Below, piece after piece: positions 1 through 7,202 of a DNA stretch of 18,766 bases. A model generated the notes under the pieces. The model did not search any database. It saw nothing but the letters and a program-made list of their open reading frames with translations, and was not told the DNA's origin. A program made the position numbers and the translations under genes. Source of the stretch: Gammaproteobacteria bacterium (lineage in GTDB: Bacteria; Pseudomonadota; Gammaproteobacteria; GRL18); assembly GCA_023144715.1 (NCBI GenBank), contig JAGLFC010000082.1, forward strand, positions 1 to 18,766. The letters run 5' to 3'. Position 1 is the first letter of the stretch. Each line of letters starts with the position of its first letter.

Positions 1-527
1 CCATCGACTTCTTGGCGAAATTTATCAAGTTGTTCTTCACTGAGTCGCCCTTCAAGGAAAGAACGTGCATACATACCGGGAGCAGAGTGTCCCTGAATAA
101 GAATGAGATCGCCGCCATGTTCATGGGTGGGTGCTTGGAAGAAATGGTTAAAGCCAATATCATACAAAGTTGCTGCTGATGCAAAACTGGCAATGTGTCC
201 GCCGAGTTCGGTTGATTTACGATTTGCCTTCACCACCATAGCGGCTGCATTCCAACGGATGAGGGAACGAATTCTTGCTTCGATGGCCATATCACCCGGG
301 ATAGTACTCTCTAAATGAGGTGGAATAGTATTCACATAAGCGGTATTAGAAGAATGAGGTAAATTCACACCCGAACGACGCACTTTTTCGATCATCTGTT
401 CGAGTAAAAAATGTGCTCGTTCTGGTCCTTCTACTTCAAGCACGCTTTCCAGAGCATCTAGCCATTCTTGTGTTTCTAGCTGATCACTATCCTGCTCAGG
501 ACTTTGCCCCAAGTTTTGATTTGACAT
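1..527 (-). CDS. aceE: Pyruvate dehydrogenase E1 component, homodimeric type (N-terminal part, cut by window edge)
   Basis: This is the first ~175 residues of the thiamine-diphosphate-dependent E1 subunit, which decarboxylates pyruvate and acetylates the lipoyl groups of E2 in the cytoplasmic pyruvate dehydrogenase complex. The translation begins MSNQNLGQSPEQD. It then shows the conserved E1 pieces RIRSLIRWNAAAMV, ELGGHIASFASAATLYD, FNHFFQAP and SFLEGRLSEEQLDKFRQEV, which match E. coli AceE by memory of that sequence almost without gaps. The family is about 885 residues, so roughly four fifths of the gene lies beyond position 1. The ATG at 525-527 is preceded on the minus strand by an AGGAG ribosome-binding site, which supports this start. 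The gene is divergent from the TRAP operon across a 273-base gap. Identification is very secure; nothing suggests a broken gene. Confidence 0.96.
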   Translation of the reverse strand, partial: MSNQNLGQSPEQDSDQLETQEWLDALESVLEVEGPERAHFLLEQMIEKVRRSGVNLPHSSNTAYVNTIPPHLESTIPGDMAIEARIRSLIRWNAAAMVVKANRKSTELGGHIASFASAATLYDIGFNHFFQAPTHEHGGDLILIQGHSAPGMYARSFLEGRLSEEQLDKFRQEVD

Positions 528-566
528 TATGGTCATCTCCTGCCCTGTATTAAATAAGTCACGTAA

Positions 567-595
567 ACAATATTATTAACGGTTTATTAATACAA
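567..595 (-). promoter_or_regulatory. Possible sigma-70 promoter for aceE
   Basis: On the minus strand a TTGTAT hexamer (595-590) and a TATTGT hexamer (572-567) are separated by 17 bases and lie about 40 bases upstream of the aceE start. Spacing and position fit, but both hexamers are imperfect and the region is very AT-rich, so chance matches are likely. The rest of the 528-800 gap holds no gene that I can see. Confidence 0.35.
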
Positions 596-765
596 TTTTA
601 AATTTATTTTTACAGTACTTATTTTATTTGCTTATTTTTCATGATGTTATAAAGAAGAAATAAAATAATTACAATTTATTACATTTATTGCACAAGTATA
701 AAAAATTATGCTTGGTATTGCAAAAATTTTATCCCGAGATCAATGCTAAACAATCATTATTGTTA

Positions 766-794
766 TTGAAATACACACAACAAACAATTATACT
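766..794 (+). promoter_or_regulatory. Strong sigma-70 promoter of the TRAP operon, with -10 six bases from the ATG
   Basis: TTGAAA (766-771), a 17-base spacer and TATACT (789-794) form a near-consensus sigma-70 promoter. The -10 box ends six bases before the ATG at 801, so transcription should begin at or next to the start codon and leave no room for a Shine-Dalgarno site; none is visible. A 6-bp dyad, AACAAT-N4-ATTGTT (749-764), abuts the -35 box and could be an operator. Confidence 0.65.
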
Positions 795-800
795 AAATTT

Positions 801-1673
801 ATGCTTACTCAACATTATCAACGTTTGAACAGACTTATACTGATTCTTTTTATTTTACTGACAACAGCTTGTTCATCCATTATTTCTTCGACTGCTGGCA
901 ATATGGCGGCCAATCTTTCCTATACAATTTTAAATTCTGACGACCCACAAACAGTCGCAGAGGGTGCACCCGCTTACCTCCTTTTAATGGATAGCTTTTT
1001 AATTGATTCTGATAACAATATAGCCTTATTACAATCTGCCGCAACATTATATGGTGCTTATGCCAGTATTTTTGTAACAGATGATGCTCAACGTTCTATA
1101 AAAATGTCTAATAAAGCCTTATCTTATGCTGAACAAGCACTGTGTCTTGATAATAAAAAGGTATGCCATCTACGTGATATGAACTTTACTGAATTTTCAT
1201 TATTAACCGATAATATTAATAAAAATAATAGTCATTCATGGTATATTTTAGGGTCTAGTTGGGCAGGTTGGATTAAAGCCAATAGTGCAAGTATGTCTGC
1301 TGTTGCTCAATTACCAAAAGTTACTCTCATTATGTCACGTATTCTTGCTGTGGATGAAAATTATCAAGAAGGTCAGGTACACTTATATTTGGGTGTATTA
1401 AAGACATTATTGCCTCCTGCTTTAGGAGGAAAACCAGAAATAGCTCGTCAACATTTTGAGCAAGCCATTGCAATTTCACATAATAAAAACCTCATGGCAA
1501 AAGTACTTTATGCCGAAAAGTATTGCCGACTGGTTTTTAATCAAGACTTACATGATCAATTATTAAATGAAGTACTTCAAGCTGATCCTTATAGCGAAAA
1601 TCTGACTTTAATGAATGTATTAGCACAAGCACACGCACAAAAATTACTGGATTCATCACCAGAGTATTTTTAA
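801..1673 (+). CDS. TRAP-transporter-associated TatT-like TPR lipoprotein
   Basis: This is a predicted lipoprotein of 290 residues. A hydrophobic segment (residues 12-22) ends in the lipobox LTTAC, with Cys24 as the lipidated residue. The rest is helical and alanine-rich, with stretches such as TLYGAYASIF, NKALSYAEQAL, LYLGVLKTLLPPALGGKPEIARQHFEQA and AKVLYAEKY. These recall the TRAP T-component (TatT) family, tetratricopeptide-like trimers that partner the substrate-binding protein. Position supports this: it directly precedes dctP (25 bases), dctQ and dctM. By family knowledge it should act in the periplasm, anchored to a membrane, handing ligand to or from the binding protein. The start lies only six bases behind a good -10 box, so the mRNA may be leaderless; an in-frame TTG at 825 would also give a usable signal peptide. 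The family call rests on pattern and context, not on a search. Confidence 0.8.
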   Translation: MLTQHYQRLNRLILILFILLTTACSSIISSTAGNMAANLSYTILNSDDPQTVAEGAPAYLLLMDSFLIDSDNNIALLQSAATLYGAYASIFVTDDAQRSIKMSNKALSYAEQALCLDNKKVCHLRDMNFTEFSLLTDNINKNNSHSWYILGSSWAGWIKANSASMSAVAQLPKVTLIMSRILAVDENYQEGQVHLYLGVLKTLLPPALGGKPEIARQHFEQAIAISHNKNLMAKVLYAEKYCRLVFNQDLHDQLLNEVLQADPYSENLTLMNVLAQAHAQKLLDSSPEYF

Positions 1674-1698
1674 ATTTTCTTATTTTTTGGATACACTT

Positions 1699-2706
1699 AT
1701 GTTTAAATTCCCTCGTCAAATAAGTATTTTAATCACTTTATTCTTTTTAAGCGTTGGTACCGTTCAAGGTAAAACCTTTAAAATTGCCACCTTATCGCCT
1801 GAAGGATCTGATTGGATGCAAAAAATGCGTGCAGGTGCCAAGGAAATTAAACAAAAAACCAATGGTCGGGTCAAATTTAAGTTTTATCCCGGTGGCGTGA
1901 TGGGTAATGATCAATCGGTATTAAGAAAAATTCGCATTGGACAATTACACGGAGGTGCAATGGGAGGGAGTAGCCTTATCAAAGCCAATCCCAACTATTC
2001 TATTTATGGCTTATTACTCACCTATAACAACCAAGCTGAAATCAATATGGTGAGAAAAAGCATTGATCCCATCATCAAAAAAGGGTTTGAAAAAGGTGGC
2101 TATATCATACTGGGCATGGCTGAATCAGGTTTTGTTTATACTATGTCATCCAAGCAAGCTATTGCGAGCGTGAACACTTTAACACAACAAAAAGTATGGA
2201 CTCCTAGTAATGATAAATCCGCTCAAAAAACATTAAAATCATTTGGTGTGACGGCTATTCCTTTACCTTTTGGCGATGTACTGGCAGGTTTACAAACAGG
2301 TTTGATTGATACTGTTGCGATATCCCCTATTGGTGCCATCGCCTTACAATGGTATACCCAAATTAAATACATTACGGATATGCCTCTACTGTATTCATTG
2401 GGTATACTCACTATAAACAGTAAATCCTTTAATAAAATCAAAGACAGTGATCAAAAAATTGTTCGTGAGGTTATGCAAAAAGCATTTTTAGCCATTGATG
2501 CCACCAATAAGAAAAATAATCAAGAAGCATTGCACGTCCTTAAAAAGTCAGGCATTCAATTTATTCAACCTTCTGCTACCGATAAAGCACAATGGCAGGC
2601 ACTTGCTGATCAGGCGAATAAAAAATTAGTCCAATCAGGTCAGTTAGATAAAAAATTAGCTCAACAAGTTAAGACATTACTGTCTGATTATCGTAAAACA
2701 CATTAA
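1699..2706 (+). CDS. dctP: TRAP transporter solute-binding protein, DctP family (TatP-like)
   Basis: This is the periplasmic binding protein of a TRAP transporter, 335 residues from the ATG at 1699. An in-frame TTG at 1687 adds four residues but has no ribosome site, while a GGA lies seven bases before the ATG. The signal peptide runs over residues 1-24, with likely cleavage after VQG. DctP-family marks are FKIATLSPEGSDWMQKM, the GGVMGNDQSVLRKIRIGQL segment, and the second-half pattern PLPFGDVLAGLQTGLIDT. In ordinary DctP proteins the segment before PxN carries an Arg (KIRxP) that pairs with the carboxylate of the ligand. Here it reads QKVWTPSND, with Trp167 in that place, as expected for binding proteins paired with TatT. 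The ligand is therefore probably not a simple C4-dicarboxylate. The gene is followed by dctQ after six bases. Confidence 0.9.
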   Translation: MFKFPRQISILITLFFLSVGTVQGKTFKIATLSPEGSDWMQKMRAGAKEIKQKTNGRVKFKFYPGGVMGNDQSVLRKIRIGQLHGGAMGGSSLIKANPNYSIYGLLLTYNNQAEINMVRKSIDPIIKKGFEKGGYIILGMAESGFVYTMSSKQAIASVNTLTQQKVWTPSNDKSAQKTLKSFGVTAIPLPFGDVLAGLQTGLIDTVAISPIGAIALQWYTQIKYITDMPLLYSLGILTINSKSFNKIKDSDQKIVREVMQKAFLAIDATNKKNNQEALHVLKKSGIQFIQPSATDKAQWQALADQANKKLVQSGQLDKKLAQQVKTLLSDYRKTH

Positions 2707-2712
2707 CACACG

Positions 2713-3222
2713 ATGATGATTAAGCGATTAAAACTCTGGTATCATGCCTTATTAAAAATAGAAAGCTTGTTACTGGTTGCCCTATTTCTTACCATGTTAA
2801 TCATCTCTGTCATACAAATTATATTGCGTAATATCTTTGATATGGGTATTGTTTGGGGTGATACTTTTTTAAGAATTTCAGTACTTTGGCTAGGTTTAAT
2901 GGGTGCTTTAGTCGCCAGCCGTAATAATAATCATATCAGTATGAATCTGGGTCAAAAATATCTTTCTGATAAAAACCAAAATAATGTTAAAATTATTATT
3001 TATTTTTTTACGTCGGGTATCTGTTTTATTATCAGTTGGTTTGGTGGCAATTTAGTCTTAATGGAATATGAAGAGGCAGGTCTCGCCTTTGCAAATATCC
3101 CTATTTGGATCACCGTATTGATTATTCCTATTGCCTTTATTATTATGGGCTTACGTTATCTTGCCTTTTCTTTGCTACTGCTATTAGGGCAAGCCATTGA
3201 TGATCAGTCGGTTATAAAATAA
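2713..3222 (+). CDS. dctQ: TRAP transporter small permease subunit, DctQ family
   Basis: This 169-residue inner-membrane protein fits the DctQ small subunit in length and topology, with four hydrophobic segments at about residues 17-40, 50-70, 93-115 and 135-160. The segment ILRNIFDMGIVWGDTFLRISVLWLG corresponds to the typical DctQ pattern of an Arg/Asn pair, then a Trp-bearing loop, then a second helix with a Trp-Leu-Gly. It binds the large DctM subunit and helps receive the loaded binding protein. Two adjacent ATGs (2713 and 2716) could serve as the start; neither has a clear ribosome site. Its stop codon shares one base with the dctM start (TAATG), which implies translational coupling. Confidence 0.9.
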   Translation: MMIKRLKLWYHALLKIESLLLVALFLTMLIISVIQIILRNIFDMGIVWGDTFLRISVLWLGLMGALVASRNNNHISMNLGQKYLSDKNQNNVKIIIYFFTSGICFIISWFGGNLVLMEYEEAGLAFANIPIWITVLIIPIAFIIMGLRYLAFSLLLLLGQAIDDQSVIK

Positions 3223-4508
3223 TGCTGACACTTTTTATTGTGATCGTGTTATTACTTTTATTGGCTTGGTTTGGCGCACCTCTTTTTACTTTGATCTTAT
3301 CAATTGCCATTATTGGCTTTACTTATCAAGAGATTGATCTCACCGTCATTCCCATAGAACTTTATCGTTTAACCAATACTCCCTTATTATTGGCGCTACC
3401 ATTATTTACTTTTACAGGGTATTTAATGGGTGCCAGCAATACTTCACAACGTTTGGTTAAATTATCCAGTGCTTTATTGGGTTGGTTACCCTCAGAATTA
3501 GTCTTAGTCACCTTGTTTGCCAGTGCCTTATTTACAGCTTTTACAGGTGCAACAGGGGTCACAATTGTGGCATTGGGTGCATTATTGTATCCCGCCTTAA
3601 AACAATCAGGCTATTCAGAAAAGTTTTCTCTAGGCTTGATCACCACATCAGGCAGTTTAGGTTTATTACTCCCTCCTTCCCTGCCTTTAATCTTATATGT
3701 TGTGATCGTACAGCAATTAGATCTCGATCAAACCATTAGTATTAAACAAATGTTTCTCGCAGGTATTTTGCCCACTTTATTAATGATCAGCACCTTATTT
3801 TTATGGAGTCTCTGGCAAACACGTCATCAAGCGATACAGACCAAACAATTTTCAACGAATGAATTACTTTTAGCCTTACGTGAGTCAATGTGGGAATTAC
3901 CTTTACCTTTTATTGTTTTAGGGGGCATTTTCTCAGGATTTTTTGCAGTGTCAGAAGCGGCCGCTATCACGGCACTTTATATTATACTGGTTGAAGTCTT
4001 TATTTATAAAGAAGTTGCTCTTAAACAATTGCCTAAAATTATTGAAGAATCTATGACCATGATCGGCAGTATTTTATTAATTCTTGCCTGTGCCTTAGCA
4101 ATGACGAATTATTTTATTGATGCCGAAATTCCTTTTTTATTATTTGAATGGATTCAGTCTCATGTAACCAGTCCCATTACTTTTTTATTATTGCTTAATA
4201 TTTTCTTATTATTATTAGGTGCATTATTAGATATTTTCTCTGCTATTGTGATTATATCTCCTTTAATTGTTCCCATTGCCATTAATTTTGGTATTCATCC
4301 TGTGCATTTAGGTATTATTTTTTTGGCCAATATGCAATTAGGCTATTTAACGCCCCCCGTAGGTATGAACTTATTTATCGCTTCCTATCGTTTTAAGAAA
4401 TCCATTTTTGATGTGTATCGATCGACCTTTGTTATGATGTTGCTCTTACTCGGCTGTGTATTATTAATTACCTATATTCCAGCCATCAGCCTATTTTTTA
4501 TTGATTAA
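3222..4508 (+). CDS. dctM: TRAP transporter large permease subunit, DctM family
   Basis: This is the ion-coupled channel subunit, 428 residues and almost wholly hydrophobic, with about 10-12 membrane segments, the usual size for DctM. Recognisable family pieces are FTFTGYLMGASNTSQRLV, the FTAFTGATGVTIVALGALLYPAL helix region, the LGLLLPPSLPLILYVV loop and the C-terminal half LGIIFLANMQLGYLTPPVGMNLFIASY. These correspond to the two repeated substrate/Na+ site loops of the family. With DctQ it imports the ligand delivered by the binding protein, driven by a Na+ or H+ gradient. The ATG overlaps the dctQ stop by one base. The next gene starts 67 bases on. Confidence 0.95.
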   Translation: MLTLFIVIVLLLLLAWFGAPLFTLILSIAIIGFTYQEIDLTVIPIELYRLTNTPLLLALPLFTFTGYLMGASNTSQRLVKLSSALLGWLPSELVLVTLFASALFTAFTGATGVTIVALGALLYPALKQSGYSEKFSLGLITTSGSLGLLLPPSLPLILYVVIVQQLDLDQTISIKQMFLAGILPTLLMISTLFLWSLWQTRHQAIQTKQFSTNELLLALRESMWELPLPFIVLGGIFSGFFAVSEAAAITALYIILVEVFIYKEVALKQLPKIIEESMTMIGSILLILACALAMTNYFIDAEIPFLLFEWIQSHVTSPITFLLLLNIFLLLLGALLDIFSAIVIISPLIVPIAINFGIHPVHLGIIFLANMQLGYLTPPVGMNLFIASYRFKKSIFDVYRSTFVMMLLLLGCVLLITYIPAISLFFID

Positions 4509-4575
4509 AAGAATGAAATAAAAAAATATAATATCAGGTCTGTATAAGTTCAATACATCAAAAAGGAAACATAAT

Positions 4576-5367
4576 ATGAGTAAAATACTATTAGCACTGC
4601 TATTTTCATTAATCACGACACTTTCATTTGCCACAACACATCCCTTTGATTTAACGATTCAAGGGGATGAATTTAATATTAAAAAATCATTAGAATTAAG
4701 TGATGTCGATGAAGGCAAAACAAAAATAAATTTTACCTTTAAAAATAATCAAAATAAACACTTTACATTTGATCTTAACTATAAAAAATTAGCGTCTAAT
4801 CGTTCCTATCCTAGTAATTTAGATATTACGATAAAAGACGATCAAGGTAAAAAATTAGGTTATTTATTTTTTGCTAATAATAGTGTCGATGCACTTAAAA
4901 AAATAGGCATTTTTGGTTTGATTATTGATATTAATGGTAAACCTGTGGATATTAAGTTTTCCTTTGATAGCACTAAAAAAGGCTCACTTTATGTGGCTGA
5001 TTTAGGTCATGAACGTTTTGTACAAGATACCTTAGTACCAAAATTTAACTTTCAAATGATACGTCCTGTGATTTTACCCAGTGTTCAAGCAGGTATACGT
5101 TCTATTACTTATTCTTTGGATCACCACCCTTATGACATTAATTATACATTACTCGATAAGGAAAATGGGACGGTCGAATTTCAACATAATTTATATTCTA
5201 AACAGAAGCAAACATCTCATCTACTTGAACGAATTTATTTTAGAGCCCATAATTTAGAAACATTGAGAGAAGCCATGTTTGCTGGAAAATATTTTCACAC
5301 CACAGATGGCACCTTTAAGCTTGTATTTTATCCAGCAATGGGTCAAACAGAACCGCCTAAACATTAA
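4576..5367 (+). CDS. Secreted protein of unknown function, last gene of the TRAP cluster
   Basis: I do not recognise this 263-residue protein. Residues 1-19 form a signal peptide (MSKILLALLFSLITTLSFA), with likely cleavage near FA-TT, so it should reach the periplasm or beyond; there is no lipobox Cys. The mature part is rich in Lys, Asn, Asp and aromatics and alternates polar and hydrophobic residues (FTFKNNQNKHFTFDLNYKK, KPVDIKFSFDS), which suggests a beta-rich fold. There is no Cys in the whole protein and no catalytic motif that I can see. The start is secure: AAGGA (4563-4567) sits eight bases before the ATG. It follows dctM by 67 bases on the same strand and is closed by a 12-bp hairpin, so it is probably co-transcribed with the transporter. 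A ligand-binding or envelope accessory role is inference only. Confidence 0.75.
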   Translation: MSKILLALLFSLITTLSFATTHPFDLTIQGDEFNIKKSLELSDVDEGKTKINFTFKNNQNKHFTFDLNYKKLASNRSYPSNLDITIKDDQGKKLGYLFFANNSVDALKKIGIFGLIIDINGKPVDIKFSFDSTKKGSLYVADLGHERFVQDTLVPKFNFQMIRPVILPSVQAGIRSITYSLDHHPYDINYTLLDKENGTVEFQHNLYSKQKQTSHLLERIYFRAHNLETLREAMFAGKYFHTTDGTFKLVFYPAMGQTEPPKH

Positions 5368-5384
5368 TCGTAGAGCAATAAATA

Positions 5385-5417
5385 CTATTCAATAAATTTT
5401 ATTGTTTTATTGAATAG
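5385..5417 (+). terminator. Hairpin closing the TRAP cluster
   Basis: CTATTCAATAAA (5385-5396) and its exact complement TTTATTGAATAG (5406-5417) form a perfect 12-bp stem with a nine-base loop, 18 bases after the stop of the secreted protein gene. The stem is AT-rich and only a short CTTTA follows, so it may be a weak terminator or an mRNA 3' end stabiliser rather than a strong intrinsic terminator. Confidence 0.55.
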
Positions 5418-5452
5418 CTTTAAGCATGTAAAAAGATTCCTTTAAAAAGCTA

Positions 5453-5461
5453 TGATATAAT
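5453..5461 (+). promoter_or_regulatory. Extended -10 promoter of the patatin gene
   Basis: TGATATAAT (5453-5461) is a perfect extended -10 element (TGn plus TATAAT). There is no good -35 box at the right distance, which is usual for extended -10 promoters. Transcription would start near 5468, leaving a leader of about 25 bases that includes AAGG (5482-5485), seven bases before the ATG at 5493. This makes the patatin gene a separate unit from the TRAP operon, although read-through remains possible. Confidence 0.6.
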
Positions 5462-5492
5462 TCACTATATTGTGATTCTTTAAGGTATTATT

Positions 5493-6857
5493 ATGCTCAT
5501 TCAACGTTATAAAGTAAAAAAAATAATAGTCTTTTTACTGATTTTTTTATCAGGTTGCTCTGCTATTGCCACTGTAGAAAATAAGCCTATTGTAAAATTA
5601 CCTGAGCCAGCCGAACGTTATAGTGCCGTCCAGCATACAAAACATCGACCTTTAGGCGATATTTTATTTTTATTGGCATTTTCTGGAGGAGGCACTCGAG
5701 CAGCAGCCTTGTCTTATGGTGTATTAGAAGAGTTAAAAGACACTCACTATCAAGTAAAAGGTAATGATGTTCGCTTGCTTGATGAAGTTGATAGGATTAG
5801 TTCTGTTTCAGGTGGTAGTTTTACTTCAGCTTATTATGGTCTTTTTGGTGATCAAATATTTGATGATTTTAAAGATGTTTTTTTATATAAAAATGTACAA
5901 AGTGAATTAAGCAATATTGTCCTGACGTTTTCCAATTTCGTGGGTAGCCTATTCTCTACAGAGAGTAGAACAGAAAAAGTCATTGATTATTATGATAAGA
6001 ATATTTTTAAAGGGAAAACCTTTGCAGATTTAAAAAAAACAAGTCCCTTTATATTAATTAACGCGACGGATTTGAATTCTAATAGTCAATTCGTTTTTGT
6101 ACAAAATCAATTTGATTTTTTATGTTCAGATATTTCTCAATTTAAAATATCAAGAGCTGTCGCTGCTTCATCTTCTGTACCAATATTATTTCCTCCCATT
6201 TTACTTAAAAAACATGAAGACTGTAATTTTCAAAAGCCAGATTGGTTAAGTCGAGCTGAAGTCCAAGCCACCAATAAAAATGACCTACGCTTGCAAGAAT
6301 CGATTAATCCACTTAATTTTTACTTAAATAAAAATAACCCTCCTTATGTGACCTTATTGGACGGAGGTATTACTGATAATCTTGGATTAAGAACAGTGAT
6401 CCGTAATATTAACTTATCAGGAGGAGCACATAAATATTATAATAAAGTGAATCAAAATTCTTTGATAAAAAAAGTGGTTGTCATTATAGTCGATGCTTCA
6501 ACAGAGAGTGAAAATGATATTGGTAAAGAACAATCTTTACCACCTTTAAGTGATATTTTATCATCCGTAACAAACATACAATTACATCTTTATAATACAG
6601 AAACCAATATATTGCTCAAAAATGAATTAAATAAATGGATACAAAGTATTTCAACGAAAGAACATCCCATTACTTCTTATCTCATTAATATTAATGCAAC
6701 GGCCATTGAAGATGTAAAAAATAGAAATTATTTTAATGCAATTCCCACGAGCTTTTCTTTAGAAAAAGAACAAGCTGATATGTTAATTGATACCGCTAAA
6801 ATTTTATTACGTCAAAATTCTGAATATAAAAAATTATTGGTTGATTTAAAAAAGTAA
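5493..6857 (+). CDS. Patatin-like phospholipase lipoprotein
   Basis: This 454-residue lipoprotein is predicted to hydrolyse acyl ester bonds of lipids in the envelope. The signal sequence ends in LSGC, with Cys22 as the lipidated residue. The patatin parts are in order: the oxyanion loop FSGGGTRAAALSYG (residues ~63-76), the nucleophile elbow ISSVSGGSF with Ser106 as the likely nucleophile, ASSSVPILFPP (family motif near residues 225-235), and the DGG motif LLDGGITDNLG with Asp290 completing the Ser-Asp dyad. The first Gly of the classical GxSxG is Ser here (SVSGG), a variant I associate with this lipoprotein branch, so activity is still expected. It has its own promoter and ribosome site but lies directly behind the TRAP cluster. 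The residue after the lipid Cys is Ser, which by the Asp+2 rule would favour the outer membrane. Substrate is unknown. Confidence 0.9.
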   Translation: MLIQRYKVKKIIVFLLIFLSGCSAIATVENKPIVKLPEPAERYSAVQHTKHRPLGDILFLLAFSGGGTRAAALSYGVLEELKDTHYQVKGNDVRLLDEVDRISSVSGGSFTSAYYGLFGDQIFDDFKDVFLYKNVQSELSNIVLTFSNFVGSLFSTESRTEKVIDYYDKNIFKGKTFADLKKTSPFILINATDLNSNSQFVFVQNQFDFLCSDISQFKISRAVAASSSVPILFPPILLKKHEDCNFQKPDWLSRAEVQATNKNDLRLQESINPLNFYLNKNNPPYVTLLDGGITDNLGLRTVIRNINLSGGAHKYYNKVNQNSLIKKVVVIIVDASTESENDIGKEQSLPPLSDILSSVTNIQLHLYNTETNILLKNELNKWIQSISTKEHPITSYLININATAIEDVKNRNYFNAIPTSFSLEKEQADMLIDTAKILLRQNSEYKKLLVDLKK

Positions 6858-7163
6858 TCGATTAAAGAGTATTTACTTTGAAAACTATCATAATTCTTCA
6901 CTTTATTGATAAATAGAAAAATTAAAACAACTCATTTTAGTTTATGCTATCATATCGCAATAAATTCCTTAGTATTTTTAATTTTTATCCAACATCATTG
7001 ATGGGATGTTGGATGTCAATAAAATGATATAATTTCTAAATTAGAGATTGAAAATTATTATTGAATTGTCTATCCTAATGACAGAACATAAAAATGATAC
7101 AATTCTGATTAATAATTTTAGTATTATTAATAGATTGGCAATTATTTTTAATGTAATTTCTTA
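6858..7163. other. AT-rich 306-base non-coding stretch with several dyads
   Basis: No convincing reading frame is present. Visible structure: a possible extended -10 (TGcTATCAT, 6945-6953); a perfect hairpin at 6987-7014; the odd palindrome TCTAA-A-TTAGA (7035-7045); a 9-bp dyad, ATTAATAAT / ATTATTAAT (7108-7131); and two similar blocks, AAAATGATATAATTTCT (from 7021) and AAAATGATACAATTCT (from 7091). A TTGGCA (7135-7140) could be the -35 box for the OmpA-domain gene, with CTTAAT at 7160-7165 as a loose -10. It may be a long 5' leader, a small RNA or simply an operator-rich upstream region. Confidence 0.5.
6987..7014 (+). promoter_or_regulatory. Perfect 10-bp hairpin in the leader region
   Basis: ATCCAACATC (6987-6996) and GATGTTGGAT (7005-7014) are exact reverse complements around an eight-base loop. 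It is the most GC-containing element in an otherwise AT-rich gap. No T run follows, so it is not an ordinary intrinsic terminator. It could be an operator or a folded piece of a leader or small RNA. Confidence 0.45.
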
Positions 7164-7202
7164 ATGTTTTTTAAATTTTTGACTGACTTAATTGGTAAGC
7201 TT

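Noticed and set aside
103..318. 71-codon plus-strand frame inside aceE
   Set aside because: It is the antisense shadow of aceE, whose minus-strand translation matches the E1 family throughout.
1687..1698. TTG start for DctP four codons upstream
   Set aside because: It has no ribosome site; the ATG at 1699 has GGA at proper spacing and gives a regular signal peptide.
3482..3739. 85-codon plus-strand frame inside dctM
   Set aside because: It is an alternative frame of a well-matched DctM gene and has no ribosome site or family match.
6858..7163. CRISPR array or tandem repeat in the AT-rich gap
   Set aside because: There are only two imperfect copies of a 16-base AT-rich block and no regular spacing.
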